A DNA stretch of 25,352 nt, from contig JBQTIP010000061.1 in NCBI GenBank assembly GCA_052388025.1, forward strand, positions 1 through 25,352, in the 5' to 3' direction. This document shows positions 1 to 7,035 of the stretch, in pieces. The stretch comes from JBQTIP01 sp052388025. Its GTDB lineage: Bacteria > Actinomycetota > UBA4738 > HRBIN12. Each line of letters begins with the position of its first letter. Position 1 is the stretch's first letter. The notes under the pieces were generated by a model. It saw only the letters and a program-made list of their open reading frames with translations, did not search any database and was not told the DNA's origin. The translations under genes were made by a program, and so were the position numbers.

Positions 1-651
1 GTGCGTCGCGACAAGTACCGGGGCTCCTCCGGGAAGGTGAATCTGGCTCTGGACCGGCTGCCCGAGCTGGCCTGCCTGCCCGGTCCGGGCGAGCACCTGC
101 GCGGGGCGATCAGCTTCTCGCCGTCCCTCGACTACATGGAGCGAGCCTACGACGACGCGAAGTACGGGCGCTTCTCCCGGAGGCCTTACATCGACGTGAT
201 CATCCCGACCCTCGTCGATCCGTCGATGGCGCCGCCGGGCAAGCACGTCATGAGCTGCTTCGTCCAGTACGCCCCCTACCACCTGGCGGACGGCGCGGCC
301 TGGGACGACGCCGCCCGCGACGCGTTCGGCGAGACCGTGATCGACACGATCGCCGAGCGTATGCCGAACATCCGCGACGTCATCTTGCACAAGCAGGTGC
401 TGACGCCCGCCGACATCGAGCGCGAGTTCGGTCTGACGGAAGGGAACATCTTCCAGGGCGAGCTCTCGCTCGAGCAGCTGTTCTTCAACCGCCCGGTGCC
501 CGGCTGGGCGAGGTACCGGACGCCCATCAGGGACCTCTGGATGTGCGGCTCTGCGACGCACCCGGGTGGCGGCATCATGGGCGCGCCCGGACGGATCGCC
601 GCGCTGGAGCTCCTCAAGTCGCGGCGCCGCGGGAAGCGAAGGGCCGCCTGA
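1..651 (+). CDS. FAD-dependent oxidoreductase, phytoene desaturase/PYROXD2-like (5' partial)
   Basis: This is the C-terminal 216 residues of an FAD-dependent amine-oxidase-fold protein of the phytoene dehydrogenase/PYROXD2 group. The reading frame is open to the first base of the window. Alignment by eye to the next gene puts residue 1 well inside the protein, so the GTG at base 1 is not the true start and more than half the gene lies upstream. Shared landmarks with the neighbour are KVNLAL near residue 13, IPTLVDPSMAP near 68, VLTPADIEREFGLTEG near 131, and the terminal FAD-binding segment MCGSATHPGGGIMGAPG near 181. The stop is followed two bases later by the start of the homologous gene, so the two are probably co-transcribed. 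The family relation is clear; the substrate is unknown, and a carotenoid role is not implied. Confidence 0.85.
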   Translation: MRRDKYRGSSGKVNLALDRLPELACLPGPGEHLRGAISFSPSLDYMERAYDDAKYGRFSRRPYIDVIIPTLVDPSMAPPGKHVMSCFVQYAPYHLADGAAWDDAARDAFGETVIDTIAERMPNIRDVILHKQVLTPADIEREFGLTEGNIFQGELSLEQLFFNRPVPGWARYRTPIRDLWMCGSATHPGGGIMGAPGRIAALELLKSRRRGKRRAA

Positions 652-653
652 GC

Positions 654-2240
654 GTGACGGCCTACGACGCGATCGTCGTCGGCGCCGGCCACAACGGCCT
701 GGTCACGGCCGCGTACCTGGCGAGGGCCGGCAGGACGGTACTCGTCCTCGAGCGTCGCGACCAGGCCGGCGGGGCGCTGGCCACCGTGGAGATCGCGCCG
801 GGCGTGAGGGCGCCGGCCGTCGCGCACACGGTCGGGCGACTCCTCCGGTCGGTGATCGGCGACCTGCGTCTCGAGGCGCACGGGCTCGTGCTGCTCGAGC
901 CCGACGTGCGCGTGTTCGCTCCCCAGCCGAACGGCCGGGCGCTCACGTTCTGGGGCGATGAGGCGCGTACGACGGAGGAGCTTCGCCGCCGCTCGAGCCA
1001 CGACGCGGATGCCTATCCGGGCTTCGACCGGAAGGTCCGGACCCTGGCGAGCTTCCTCTCTCACCTGAACGCGGCAACCCCGCCCGACCTCAAGAGCCCG
1101 TCGCTCGCCGATGCGATCGCGGGGCTGAAGCTCGGGAAGGCGTTCCGCCGCCTGGGAGCCAAGCAATCGCGGGAGCTGACCCGCGCGCTGCCCATGGCGG
1201 TCGCCGACTTCGTGGCGGAGTCGTTCGAGACCGATGCCGTCCGGGGCGCGGTGGCATCCCGCGCCGTCCAGTACACGGCGATGGGACCGTGGTCCGCGGG
1301 AACAACGGCCGTGCTGCTGAACGACTCGGCGGGCAACGGCGGGGGCGCCGTCGGGCAGGCCACCTTCGCCAGGGGTGGACCGGGGGCGCTCGCCGACGCG
1401 CTCGCTGCGGCCGCCCGAGCGTTCGGCGTCGAGGTCCGGACCGGCGCGGAGGTCGTGGGTATCACTACGACGGACGGACGCGCGACAGGGGTGGCGCTGG
1501 TGACGGGCGAGGAGATCTCGGCGCGGGCGGTCGTCTCCGGCGCCGACCCCAAGCGCACGCTCACCACGCTCGTTGATCCGGTCGCGCTCGGCCCGCACCT
1601 CCTCTGGCGCGCGGACAACATTCGAATGCCCGGCTGCGCGGCGAAGGTGAACCTGGCGCTGTCGGGGCTCCCGAGGTTCGCCGGGGCCGACGGCGACGAC
1701 CGGCTGCGCGGGCGGATCGTCGTCGCGCCGGGTATCGACTTCCTCGAGCGCGCCTTCGACGCGTCCAAGTACGGTCGGGTCTCGGACGAGCCCTACCTCG
1801 AAGCCACGATCCCCACGCTGATGGACCCGACCCTTGCGCCGGAGGGCCGCCACGTCATGAGCGTCCTCGTCCAGTGGGCGCCGTATCACCTCCGCGAGGG
1901 GAACTGGCACGCCGAGCGCGAGGGCCTAGGGGACCTCGTGCTGAAGTCGCTGGAGGCAAACGCGCCCGGCCTCTCCGACCTCGTGATCGCGCGGCAGGTG
2001 CTCACGCCGCTCGATCTCGAGCGGGACTACGGCCTCACCGAGGGACACCCGCTCCACGGCGAGCCCGGCCTCGACCAGTTCTTCGCCTGGCGCCCGCTGC
2101 TCGGCCACGCGCGATACCGCTTCGGGATCAAGGGCCTGTACCTGTGCGGCTCCGGCGCCCATCCCGGCGGCGGTGTGACCGGCGCACCGGGCGCGAACGC
2201 CGCCCGCGAGATCCTCTCCGACCTGAAGCGGCGCCGCTAG
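654..2240 (+). CDS. FAD-dependent oxidoreductase, phytoene desaturase/PYROXD2-like
   Basis: A complete protein of about 528 residues. The N-terminus carries a Rossmann dinucleotide-binding motif (AIVVGAGHNGLVTAAYLA, residues 6-23), followed by the conserved acidic end of the second strand (VLVLERRDQAGG). The C-terminus has the typical FAD-closing segment YLCGSGAHPGGGVTGAPG. The length fits this family (about 500-550 residues). I chose the GTG at 654 because it lies just before the Rossmann strand and two bases after the upstream stop; the frame is open further upstream, but that extension only overlaps the preceding gene and shows no homology. The protein is a close paralogue of the upstream gene, roughly half identical by eye over the last 200 residues, which suggests tandem duplication. 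It is probably cytosolic, with no signal peptide. The substrate is unknown. I see no carotenoid synthesis genes nearby. Confidence 0.88.
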   Translation: MTAYDAIVVGAGHNGLVTAAYLARAGRTVLVLERRDQAGGALATVEIAPGVRAPAVAHTVGRLLRSVIGDLRLEAHGLVLLEPDVRVFAPQPNGRALTFWGDEARTTEELRRRSSHDADAYPGFDRKVRTLASFLSHLNAATPPDLKSPSLADAIAGLKLGKAFRRLGAKQSRELTRALPMAVADFVAESFETDAVRGAVASRAVQYTAMGPWSAGTTAVLLNDSAGNGGGAVGQATFARGGPGALADALAAAARAFGVEVRTGAEVVGITTTDGRATGVALVTGEEISARAVVSGADPKRTLTTLVDPVALGPHLLWRADNIRMPGCAAKVNLALSGLPRFAGADGDDRLRGRIVVAPGIDFLERAFDASKYGRVSDEPYLEATIPTLMDPTLAPEGRHVMSVLVQWAPYHLREGNWHAEREGLGDLVLKSLEANAPGLSDLVIARQVLTPLDLERDYGLTEGHPLHGEPGLDQFFAWRPLLGHARYRFGIKGLYLCGSGAHPGGGVTGAPGANAAREILSDLKRRR

Positions 2241-2319
2241 GTCGCTCTTCCATCCGCGAACCGAGGCCGAGCGGCTCATACTTGACCTCCGACGCGCCGC
2301 GACGCCAAGGGGGATCGAC

Positions 2320-2907
2320 ATGTCGACAAGGAACCGCAAGGAGGCCGCCGCCCGACCGGACTCGCTCGCGTACTGGTGGGCCGTCGCGATGCTCCGCTAC
2401 GACCGCCCTCCGGCGCACGCCGGTCTCGAGGCCTGCTACACCTCCGGGGCGGCGCCCCAGGGGATGGACGGACCGTACAGGGGCAAGGTCGTAACCTCGA
2501 CCATCGGCCCCGGGCTCGACGGCCCGACCGAGGCCTTGACGCGTCTTTGGATGCCCTGGAGGGGGAAGACCTTCGCGGCCGGCGACGGGCGGGGCAGGAA
2601 CATCTTCACGCCCGGTGGGCGGCGCCTGCTTCGCGCCACGTGGCCGAAGTACGGGGGGATCCAGGACGAGACTCCGGATCGCTGCACGGCCTTCACGTTC
2701 CTGACCGACGTGGGCAAGAGCGAGTCGTTTCCGGGTGTGGAGGTATTGCGGATCGACTACCGGGACCTGGACGAGAACCCATCGTGGCCCATCCGGCGGA
2801 TCCTCGACGAGCTGGTCGAGGTGGGGGAGGGGCTCTACCTGGGCCAGGCGCTGCTCGAGTGGCGGGGGCGTCTGCGCCGAGCCGCCTGGTTCTCGCTCGA
2901 GGCGTAG
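2320..2907 (+). CDS. Conserved hypothetical protein
   Basis: A 195-residue soluble protein that I cannot assign. It has no signal peptide or membrane segment. It is rich in aromatic residues, with WMPWRGKTF near residue 77 and a C-terminal block of RIDYRDLDENPSW, then GEGLYLGQALLEWRG and WFSLEA. Paired W/G blocks of this kind suggest a small beta-barrel (lipocalin-like or GXWXG/DUF4334-like), but this is only an impression. The ATG at 2320 has a strong ribosome-binding site, AAGGGGGA at 2307-2314, five bases upstream. It lies 79 bases after the oxidoreductase pair on the same strand and converges on the helicase gene, with a hairpin at 2916-2938 between the two stops. Base composition matches the neighbours, so I take it to be a real gene. 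Confidence 0.7.
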   Translation: MSTRNRKEAAARPDSLAYWWAVAMLRYDRPPAHAGLEACYTSGAAPQGMDGPYRGKVVTSTIGPGLDGPTEALTRLWMPWRGKTFAAGDGRGRNIFTPGGRRLLRATWPKYGGIQDETPDRCTAFTFLTDVGKSESFPGVEVLRIDYRDLDENPSWPIRRILDELVEVGEGLYLGQALLEWRGRLRRAAWFSLEA

Positions 2908-2915
2908 CTCCGAGG

Positions 2916-2938
2916 TACTAGTCTGATATGGACTAGTG
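2916..2938. terminator. Bidirectional hairpin between convergent genes
   Basis: A perfect 7-bp inverted repeat, ACTAGTC (2917-2923) and GACTAGT (2931-2937), encloses a 7-base loop; a T-G pair can extend it by one. It fills most of the 33-base gap between the stop codons of the 2320 gene and the helicase. There is no T-tract on either side, so it would act as a U-tract-less terminator, which is common in high-GC Gram-positives. The AT-rich sequence stands out here. Function is inferred from position. Confidence 0.5.
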
Positions 2939-2940
2939 GC

Positions 2941-4974
2941 TCACCCGCTCCAGAGCTCGGCCAGGAACGCGTCCACGCCCTCCGCGTTCCCGATCGCCGC
3001 CGGCACGACCTGCGAGTCGTGGACCTCCCCGAACGTCGACCGTTCCTCGAGGAACGCCCGCACATCCTCCGGCAGGAACCGAGTGAGCTGCGCGTACGTG
3101 TGCGGATCCTCGAGGCCGCGCGGGCGTCGGTAGTAGCGAAGCGGGAAGTAGACGTAGAGGTCGTTCCGAGCGCGTGTGAGCGCGACGTAGAAGAGCCGCC
3201 GTTCTTCCTCGATCCGCTCCTCGTCGCCGGTCGCCATGTCGGAGGGGATCATTCCATCGGCGGCGTGGATGACGTGCACGACATCCCACTCGCACCCCTT
3301 GGCGGAGTGGATCGTCGAGAGCACGAGGTAGTCCTCGTCGAGCAGCGGCCGGCCGGCGAGATCGGCGGTCGATGACGGGGGATCGAGCGTCAGCTCGGCC
3401 AGGAACGCCGCTCGGCTCGGGTGCCCGGCCGCGATCCGCTCGAGCTGCTCGACGTCGCGCAAGCGTGACTCGGCGCCCTCATACCGCCTGCGGAACACCG
3501 GATCGCAGAACGCCCGGAGTCGCTCGATCTGCGAGGCGGGGGAGAGCCCGTCGTCACGGCACTCGACGAGAGCGGCCCGGCAAGCATCGAGGTCCGCGAC
3601 CGCCGCGGTCGGGACCGTCGGTGGGTTCTCCAGGAGCCGCGTGAGCGGCCGGGCGTTCCCCGGCCCCCGGACGCCGAGCTCGGCCATGAGCCGGTGCGCG
3701 GTTGCGGGACCCACGCCTTCGAGGAGTTGCAGCACGCGGAACCAGCTCACCTCGTCCGCCGGGTTCTCCAGGATCCGTAGCAGGCAGAGGACGTCCTTCA
3801 CGTGGGCGGCCTCCATGAACTTGAGGCCGCCGTACTTCACGAACGGGATGTTGCGGCGGGCGAGCTCCACCTCCAGCAGGTCGCTGTGGTGGCCGGCTCG
3901 GAAGAGGACCGCCTGCCGCTGCAGAGGTGTCCCCCGCTCGCGCTCATCGAGCACCTGCCGGCACACCGCGTCGGCTTGCCCGGCCTCGTCGAGGCAAGTG
4001 AGCAGCACCGGCCGTCGCCCGCCTGTGCGGTCCGTCCACAAGGTCTTCGCATGACGTTGCGCCGCAAGGGAGATGACCGCGTTTGACACGTCGAGGATCG
4101 GCTGCGTCGAGCGGTAGTTCCGCTCGAGCCGGACGACGCGCGTACCCGGGAATCGATCGGGGAACTCCAGGATGTTGCGAACCGTCGCCGCGCGGAATGA
4201 GTAGATGGCCTGAGCGTCGTCGCCGACGACCATGACCCCCTGGCCACCTCTTCGCATGTTCGCGAGGATGTCGGCCTGGAGCGCATTCGTGTCTTGGTAC
4301 TCGTCCACGAGGATGTGGTCGAACATCCCGGCCACGACCTCGCCGGTTCCGGGCGCCGCCGCGAGGGCGTTCCAGTGCAATAGCAGGTCGTCGTAGTCGA
4401 GGAGATGCTGCTCGCGCCTGCGCGGCGCGTAGGCCTCGAAGATCGAGCGGATGCCGTCGATCTCCTGCGCGCACCACGGGAAGTCCCGCTGCAACACGTC
4501 GGGGAGCTTCGCCCCGGTGTTCACGGCGCGGGAGTAGATGTCGGCGAGCGTCTCCTTCCTCGGGAAGCGTCGTTCGCCGGCTCCCAGGCCGAGCTCGCCC
4601 CGGATGAGGTCCAGAAGGTCGGCCGTGTCGGCCCGATCGATCACGGTGAAATCCGGCGGGAGCCCAAGAGGGCGTCCGTGCAGGCGAAGCAGCCGGTTGG
4701 CGATGGCGTGGAACGTCCCTCCCCACACCCTGCCGGCCTCGCGCCGTCCGGCCAGCTGCTCGGCCCGTGCCAGCATTTCCCGCGCGGCGCGGCGGGTGAA
4801 CGTGAGCAGGAGGATCCGCTGCGGTGGCACCCCGCGATCCACGAGGTGCGCGACCCGGCACGCGAGCGTCAGGGTCTTCCCGCTCCCGGCTCCCGCGACA
4901 ACGAGCAGCGGCCCCTCGCCGTGCGTGACCGCCTCGCGTTGCCGGGGATTGAGGCTATCCCACGTATCGAACAT
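2941..4974 (-). CDS. UvrD/Rep-family superfamily 1 DNA helicase
   Basis: A 3'-5' superfamily 1A helicase of about 677 residues, the size of UvrD/PcrA/Rep, acting in DNA repair or replication restart. All helicase motifs are visible: Q-motif region LNPRQREAV at 8-16; Walker A GAGSGKT at 28-34; motif Ia LTFTRRAAREM; motif II DEYQDTN at 224-230; motif III VVGDDAQAIYSFR; motif IV RLERNYRS; motif V STIHSAKGCEWD; motif VI EERRLFYVALTRAR. No HRDC domain is evident at the C-terminus. I chose the ATG at 4974 because the family starts just before this Q-motif; the open frame upstream runs through the divergent DUF2277 gene. There is no Shine-Dalgarno; a -10 hexamer lies nine bases upstream and a LexA-type palindrome spans the start codon, so SOS control is likely. 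It could be called uvrD or pcrA; I leave the symbol open. Confidence 0.93.
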   Translation of the reverse strand: MFDTWDSLNPRQREAVTHGEGPLLVVAGAGSGKTLTLACRVAHLVDRGVPPQRILLLTFTRRAAREMLARAEQLAGRREAGRVWGGTFHAIANRLLRLHGRPLGLPPDFTVIDRADTADLLDLIRGELGLGAGERRFPRKETLADIYSRAVNTGAKLPDVLQRDFPWCAQEIDGIRSIFEAYAPRRREQHLLDYDDLLLHWNALAAAPGTGEVVAGMFDHILVDEYQDTNALQADILANMRRGGQGVMVVGDDAQAIYSFRAATVRNILEFPDRFPGTRVVRLERNYRSTQPILDVSNAVISLAAQRHAKTLWTDRTGGRRPVLLTCLDEAGQADAVCRQVLDERERGTPLQRQAVLFRAGHHSDLLEVELARRNIPFVKYGGLKFMEAAHVKDVLCLLRILENPADEVSWFRVLQLLEGVGPATAHRLMAELGVRGPGNARPLTRLLENPPTVPTAAVADLDACRAALVECRDDGLSPASQIERLRAFCDPVFRRRYEGAESRLRDVEQLERIAAGHPSRAAFLAELTLDPPSSTADLAGRPLLDEDYLVLSTIHSAKGCEWDVVHVIHAADGMIPSDMATGDEERIEEERRLFYVALTRARNDLYVYFPLRYYRRPRGLEDPHTYAQLTRFLPEDVRAFLEERSTFGEVHDSQVVPAAIGNAEGVDAFLAELWSG

Positions 4975-4982
4975 GTGTTCGA
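4967..4982. promoter_or_regulatory. LexA (SOS) box over the helicase start
   Basis: The sequence TCGAACATGTGTTCGA is a perfect 16-bp palindrome. It matches the known mycobacterial SOS box TCGAAC-N4-GTTCGA and the Bacillus DinR/LexA core CGAAC-RNRY-GTTCG. It contains the ATG start of the helicase gene (minus strand, 4974-4972) and ends one base from that gene's -10 hexamer. LexA bound here would cover the transcription start. The divergent DUF2277 promoter is about 30-45 bases away, so it is probably less affected. Box identity is seen directly; regulation is inferred. Confidence 0.85.
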
Positions 4983-4983
4983 G

Positions 4984-4989
4984 AGTATA
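4984..4989 (-). promoter_or_regulatory. -10 hexamer of the helicase promoter
   Basis: TATACT on the minus strand is one base off the consensus TATAAT and sits nine bases upstream of the helicase ATG, with no Shine-Dalgarno between. Transcription would start within about three bases of the start codon, giving a leaderless or near-leaderless mRNA. The neighbouring LexA box covers the expected start point. No clear -35 is visible. Confidence 0.6.
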
Positions 4990-5010
4990 GGGGGGCCCGC
5001 GCCCGCGCGC

Positions 5011-5016
5011 TAGAGT
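5011..5016 (+). promoter_or_regulatory. -10 hexamer of the DUF2277 operon promoter
   Basis: TAGAGT lies six bases before the ATG of the DUF2277 gene and there is no Shine-Dalgarno, which is the leaderless layout seen repeatedly in this window. It is divergent to the helicase promoter. A similar string, TAGAGTCCGGC, recurs at 5233-5243 ahead of the DUF1326 remnant. Confidence 0.55.
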
Positions 5017-5022
5017 TCCGGC

Positions 5023-5235
5023 ATGTGCCGGAGCATCAAGAGGCTTCGCCGGCCGGAGGATCCGGCCACCGACCAGGAGGTCCGCGAGGCCGCCCTGCAG
5101 TTCGTCCGCAAGGTCAGCGGCTACCAGCGACCCTCGCGAGTGAACGCGGAGGCCTTCGACTCGGCCGTCGACGAGATCGCGTCGGCGTCGCGTCGCCTGC
5201 TGGACGCGGTCGCGACCCCCCGCCGGTCGGTATAG
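5023..5235 (+). CDS. DUF2277 family protein
   Basis: A 70-residue protein that I recognise as DUF2277. The family's invariant opening MCRSIK, the segment LRRPEDPATDQEVREAA, then QFVRKVSGYQRPS and a final AVDEIASASRRLLDAV helix are all present, and the length is typical. The role of the family is unknown; it is a small, probably cytosolic helical protein. The ATG at 5023 is fixed by the conserved N-terminus. It has no ribosome-binding site but a TAGAGT hexamer six bases upstream, so it is probably translated from a leaderless transcript. It is the first gene of an apparent operon with the DUF1326 remnant, a PLP-dependent decarboxylase and an Fpg-type glycosylase, and is divergent from the SOS-box helicase, 48 bases between starts. 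Confidence 0.9.
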   Translation: MCRSIKRLRRPEDPATDQEVREAALQFVRKVSGYQRPSRVNAEAFDSAVDEIASASRRLLDAVATPRRSV

Positions 5236-5286
5236 AGTCCGGCCGGCGAGAAGGCCGAGCGGCGTTCCTTGAGGAGGTGGTTCACG

Positions 5287-5628
5287 GTGACCTGGCACCT
5301 TCGCGGGACGGACATCGAGTGCTGCAACTGCGACCCGGGATGAGGCTGCAACTTCCGAGGTTTCCCCAACTCCAAGGAGGGCAACTGCGAGGCGTTCGTC
5401 GCCCACATGGCCACGCGTACATCGATTGCGCCACGGACGAGCAGTTCGAGGCGCTCGCGAAGATCGTGAGGGGCGAGGCCGGGTACAGCTACTTCGAGAT
5501 CTTCAACTCCACGTTCGTCGGACGGGGAGATCGCACAGGGCACGCGCCTTAAGGTCGACCTTCCGGAGATGTCGTTCGACGTTTCCGGCCGGCACGCGTT
5601 GACTGGCCCCTTCGACTGGTCCGCATGA
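5287..5628 (+). pseudogene. DUF1326 protein remnant (nonsense, deletion, frameshift)
   Basis: Three frame-separated fragments together resemble one DUF1326 protein. From a GTG at 5287, with GAGGAGG ten bases upstream, the first frame reads TWHLRGTDIECCNCDPG, then TGA at 5341-5343, then GCNFRGFPNSKEGNCEAFVA. The TGA falls where the family's C-x-C-x3-C-x-C motif needs its third cysteine, so TGC to TGA is the simplest event. The middle of the domain is missing: the match resumes in another frame at about 5412 (HAYIDCATDEQFEALAKIV, then YFEIFNSTFVG). A second shift near 5525 restores the original frame for EIAQGTRLKVDLP and HALTGPFDWSA, ending at TGA 5626-5628. Intact members are nearer 200 residues; this spans 114 codons. 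The last stop overlaps the next gene's ATG. Assembly error is possible but would need several independent faults. The function of DUF1326 is unknown. Confidence 0.75.
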
Positions 5629-7031
5629 GCTACCCGCTGGACCCCTCGCCCGACCAGATGCGGAAGATGGGCGATCAGGCCGTAGCCTACCTCGTCGAGT
5701 TCCTGCGGTCGGTCGGGGAGGTCCCTGCGAACGACATGGAAGGGGCCGTCGAGGTCGCGCTCTCCGTCCGCGGCTCGCCGCCGGACGTCGGCGATATGGA
5801 CTTCGACGCCGCGATGGACCTCGTCGCCCTGGCGGCCTCCAGGGGCAGCAACAACGCCGGTCCGGGGTTCCTCGCGTTCGTTCCCGGCGGCGGCCTGTTC
5901 ACGGCGGCCGTCGCCGACTTCCTGGCCTGCGGGCTTGACCGGTTCGTCAACCTGTGGGAGCCGTCACCCGTCTTCGTCCAGATCGAGAACAACGTCGTGC
6001 GCTGGCTGTGCGACCTCTTCGGCTACCCGCCGGAGTCGCGCGGCGCGCTGACCTCCGGCGGGTCGATGGCGAACTTCTCCGCGATCGTCGCCGCCCGCAA
6101 GGCGCTGCTCCCCGAGGACTTCCTGTCGGGGACCCTCTACGTCTCCGAGCAGGTGCACGCGTCGGTGACGAAGGCCGCCATGCTCGCCGGCTTCCCGCGC
6201 CGGAACGTCCGAGGCGTCGCCTGCGACCCCAAGCTGCGTATGAACCCCGGCGCGCTCCGGGACGCGATCCGCGCCGACCGCGAGGCCGGCATGCGGCCGT
6301 TCTGCGTGGTCGCGTCGGTCGGCACGACGAACACCGGAGCGGTCGACCCCATGGCCGACCTCGCGGACGTCTGCGACGAGGAGAGCCTGTGGCTCCACGC
6401 CGACGCCGCGTACGGCGGCTTCTTCTACCTCACGGAGCGGGGACGGGCGCTGTTCCGAGGGATCGAGCGCGCCGACTCGATCACCGTCGACCCGCACAAA
6501 GGGATGTTCCTCCCGTATGGGACCGGGGCCCTCGTGGTCCGCGACGGCTCGCGCCTGCGGGACGCGCATGCGATGCGCGCCGACTACCTCCAGGATCTCT
6601 CCCCCGAGGGAGAGCTCCCGAACTTCAGCGAGTACTCGGCGGAGCTCTCCCGCGACATCCGGGGCCTTCGGGTCTGGCTGCCCCTCAAGCTCCACGGGGT
6701 CGGCGCGTTCCGCGAGGCGCTCGACGAGAAGCTCGACCTCGCGCGGGCGATGTACAAGGCGCTCCGCGAGACGCCGGGGTTCGACGTGCCGTGGGAGCCC
6801 GAGCTCTCCATCGTGCCGTTCCGCTACCTGACGGCGACCGGCGATGCCGACGGATTCAACCGGCGCCTGCTCGAACGGATAAACGAGTCCAAGCGCGTGT
6901 TCATGTCCAGCACCCTGCTCGACGGTGAGTTCTGGATCAGGCCGTGCATCCTCAACCACCGGACGCACCGCGACCGGATCGACGAAGCGATCGAAATCAT
7001 CCGCAAGGCCGCTGCCGACCTCGACGCGTGA
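5625..7031 (+). CDS. PLP-dependent group II amino acid decarboxylase family protein
   Basis: A 468-residue fold-type I PLP enzyme of the aromatic-L-amino-acid/glutamate decarboxylase (group II) family. Landmarks in order are the phosphate-binding TSGGSMAN near residue 144, the cofactor-stacking histidine in SEQVHASVTKA near 184, the pyridine-N aspartate D260 in HADAAYGG, and the Schiff-base lysine K292 in DPHKGMFLPYG. Length is typical. The reaction is probably decarboxylation of an amino acid to an amine with CO2 release, but group II sequences do not reveal the substrate and some members are aldehyde synthases or aminotransferase-like. The ATG at 5625 overlaps the stop of the DUF1326 remnant (ATGA), so translation was probably coupled to that gene. 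The Fpg gene follows four bases after the stop. A second member of the family lies at 9458. Confidence 0.85.
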   Translation: MSYPLDPSPDQMRKMGDQAVAYLVEFLRSVGEVPANDMEGAVEVALSVRGSPPDVGDMDFDAAMDLVALAASRGSNNAGPGFLAFVPGGGLFTAAVADFLACGLDRFVNLWEPSPVFVQIENNVVRWLCDLFGYPPESRGALTSGGSMANFSAIVAARKALLPEDFLSGTLYVSEQVHASVTKAAMLAGFPRRNVRGVACDPKLRMNPGALRDAIRADREAGMRPFCVVASVGTTNTGAVDPMADLADVCDEESLWLHADAAYGGFFYLTERGRALFRGIERADSITVDPHKGMFLPYGTGALVVRDGSRLRDAHAMRADYLQDLSPEGELPNFSEYSAELSRDIRGLRVWLPLKLHGVGAFREALDEKLDLARAMYKALRETPGFDVPWEPELSIVPFRYLTATGDADGFNRRLLERINESKRVFMSSTLLDGEFWIRPCILNHRTHRDRIDEAIEIIRKAAADLDA

Positions 7032-7035
7032 GCCC

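Noticed and set aside
276..1910. Long minus-strand open frame (544 codons) opposite the oxidoreductase genes
   Set aside because: Rich in Arg, Pro and Gly with no recognisable motifs, and lies fully opposite two genes with clear FAD-binding signatures. It is a typical high-GC shadow frame.
5341..5400. Functional selenoprotein with TGA as selenocysteine in DUF1326
   Set aside because: Although the TGA sits at a cysteine position, the rest of the gene has a large deletion and two frame changes, and the downstream hairpin lacks typical SECIS loop bases. Kept only as a point to verify.
5025..5552. A 175-codon plus-strand open frame spanning DUF2277 and the DUF1326 remnant
   Set aside because: It reads DUF2277 in the wrong frame and only its last part carries DUF1326 homology. 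It is a mixture of a shadow and a pseudogene fragment, not one protein.
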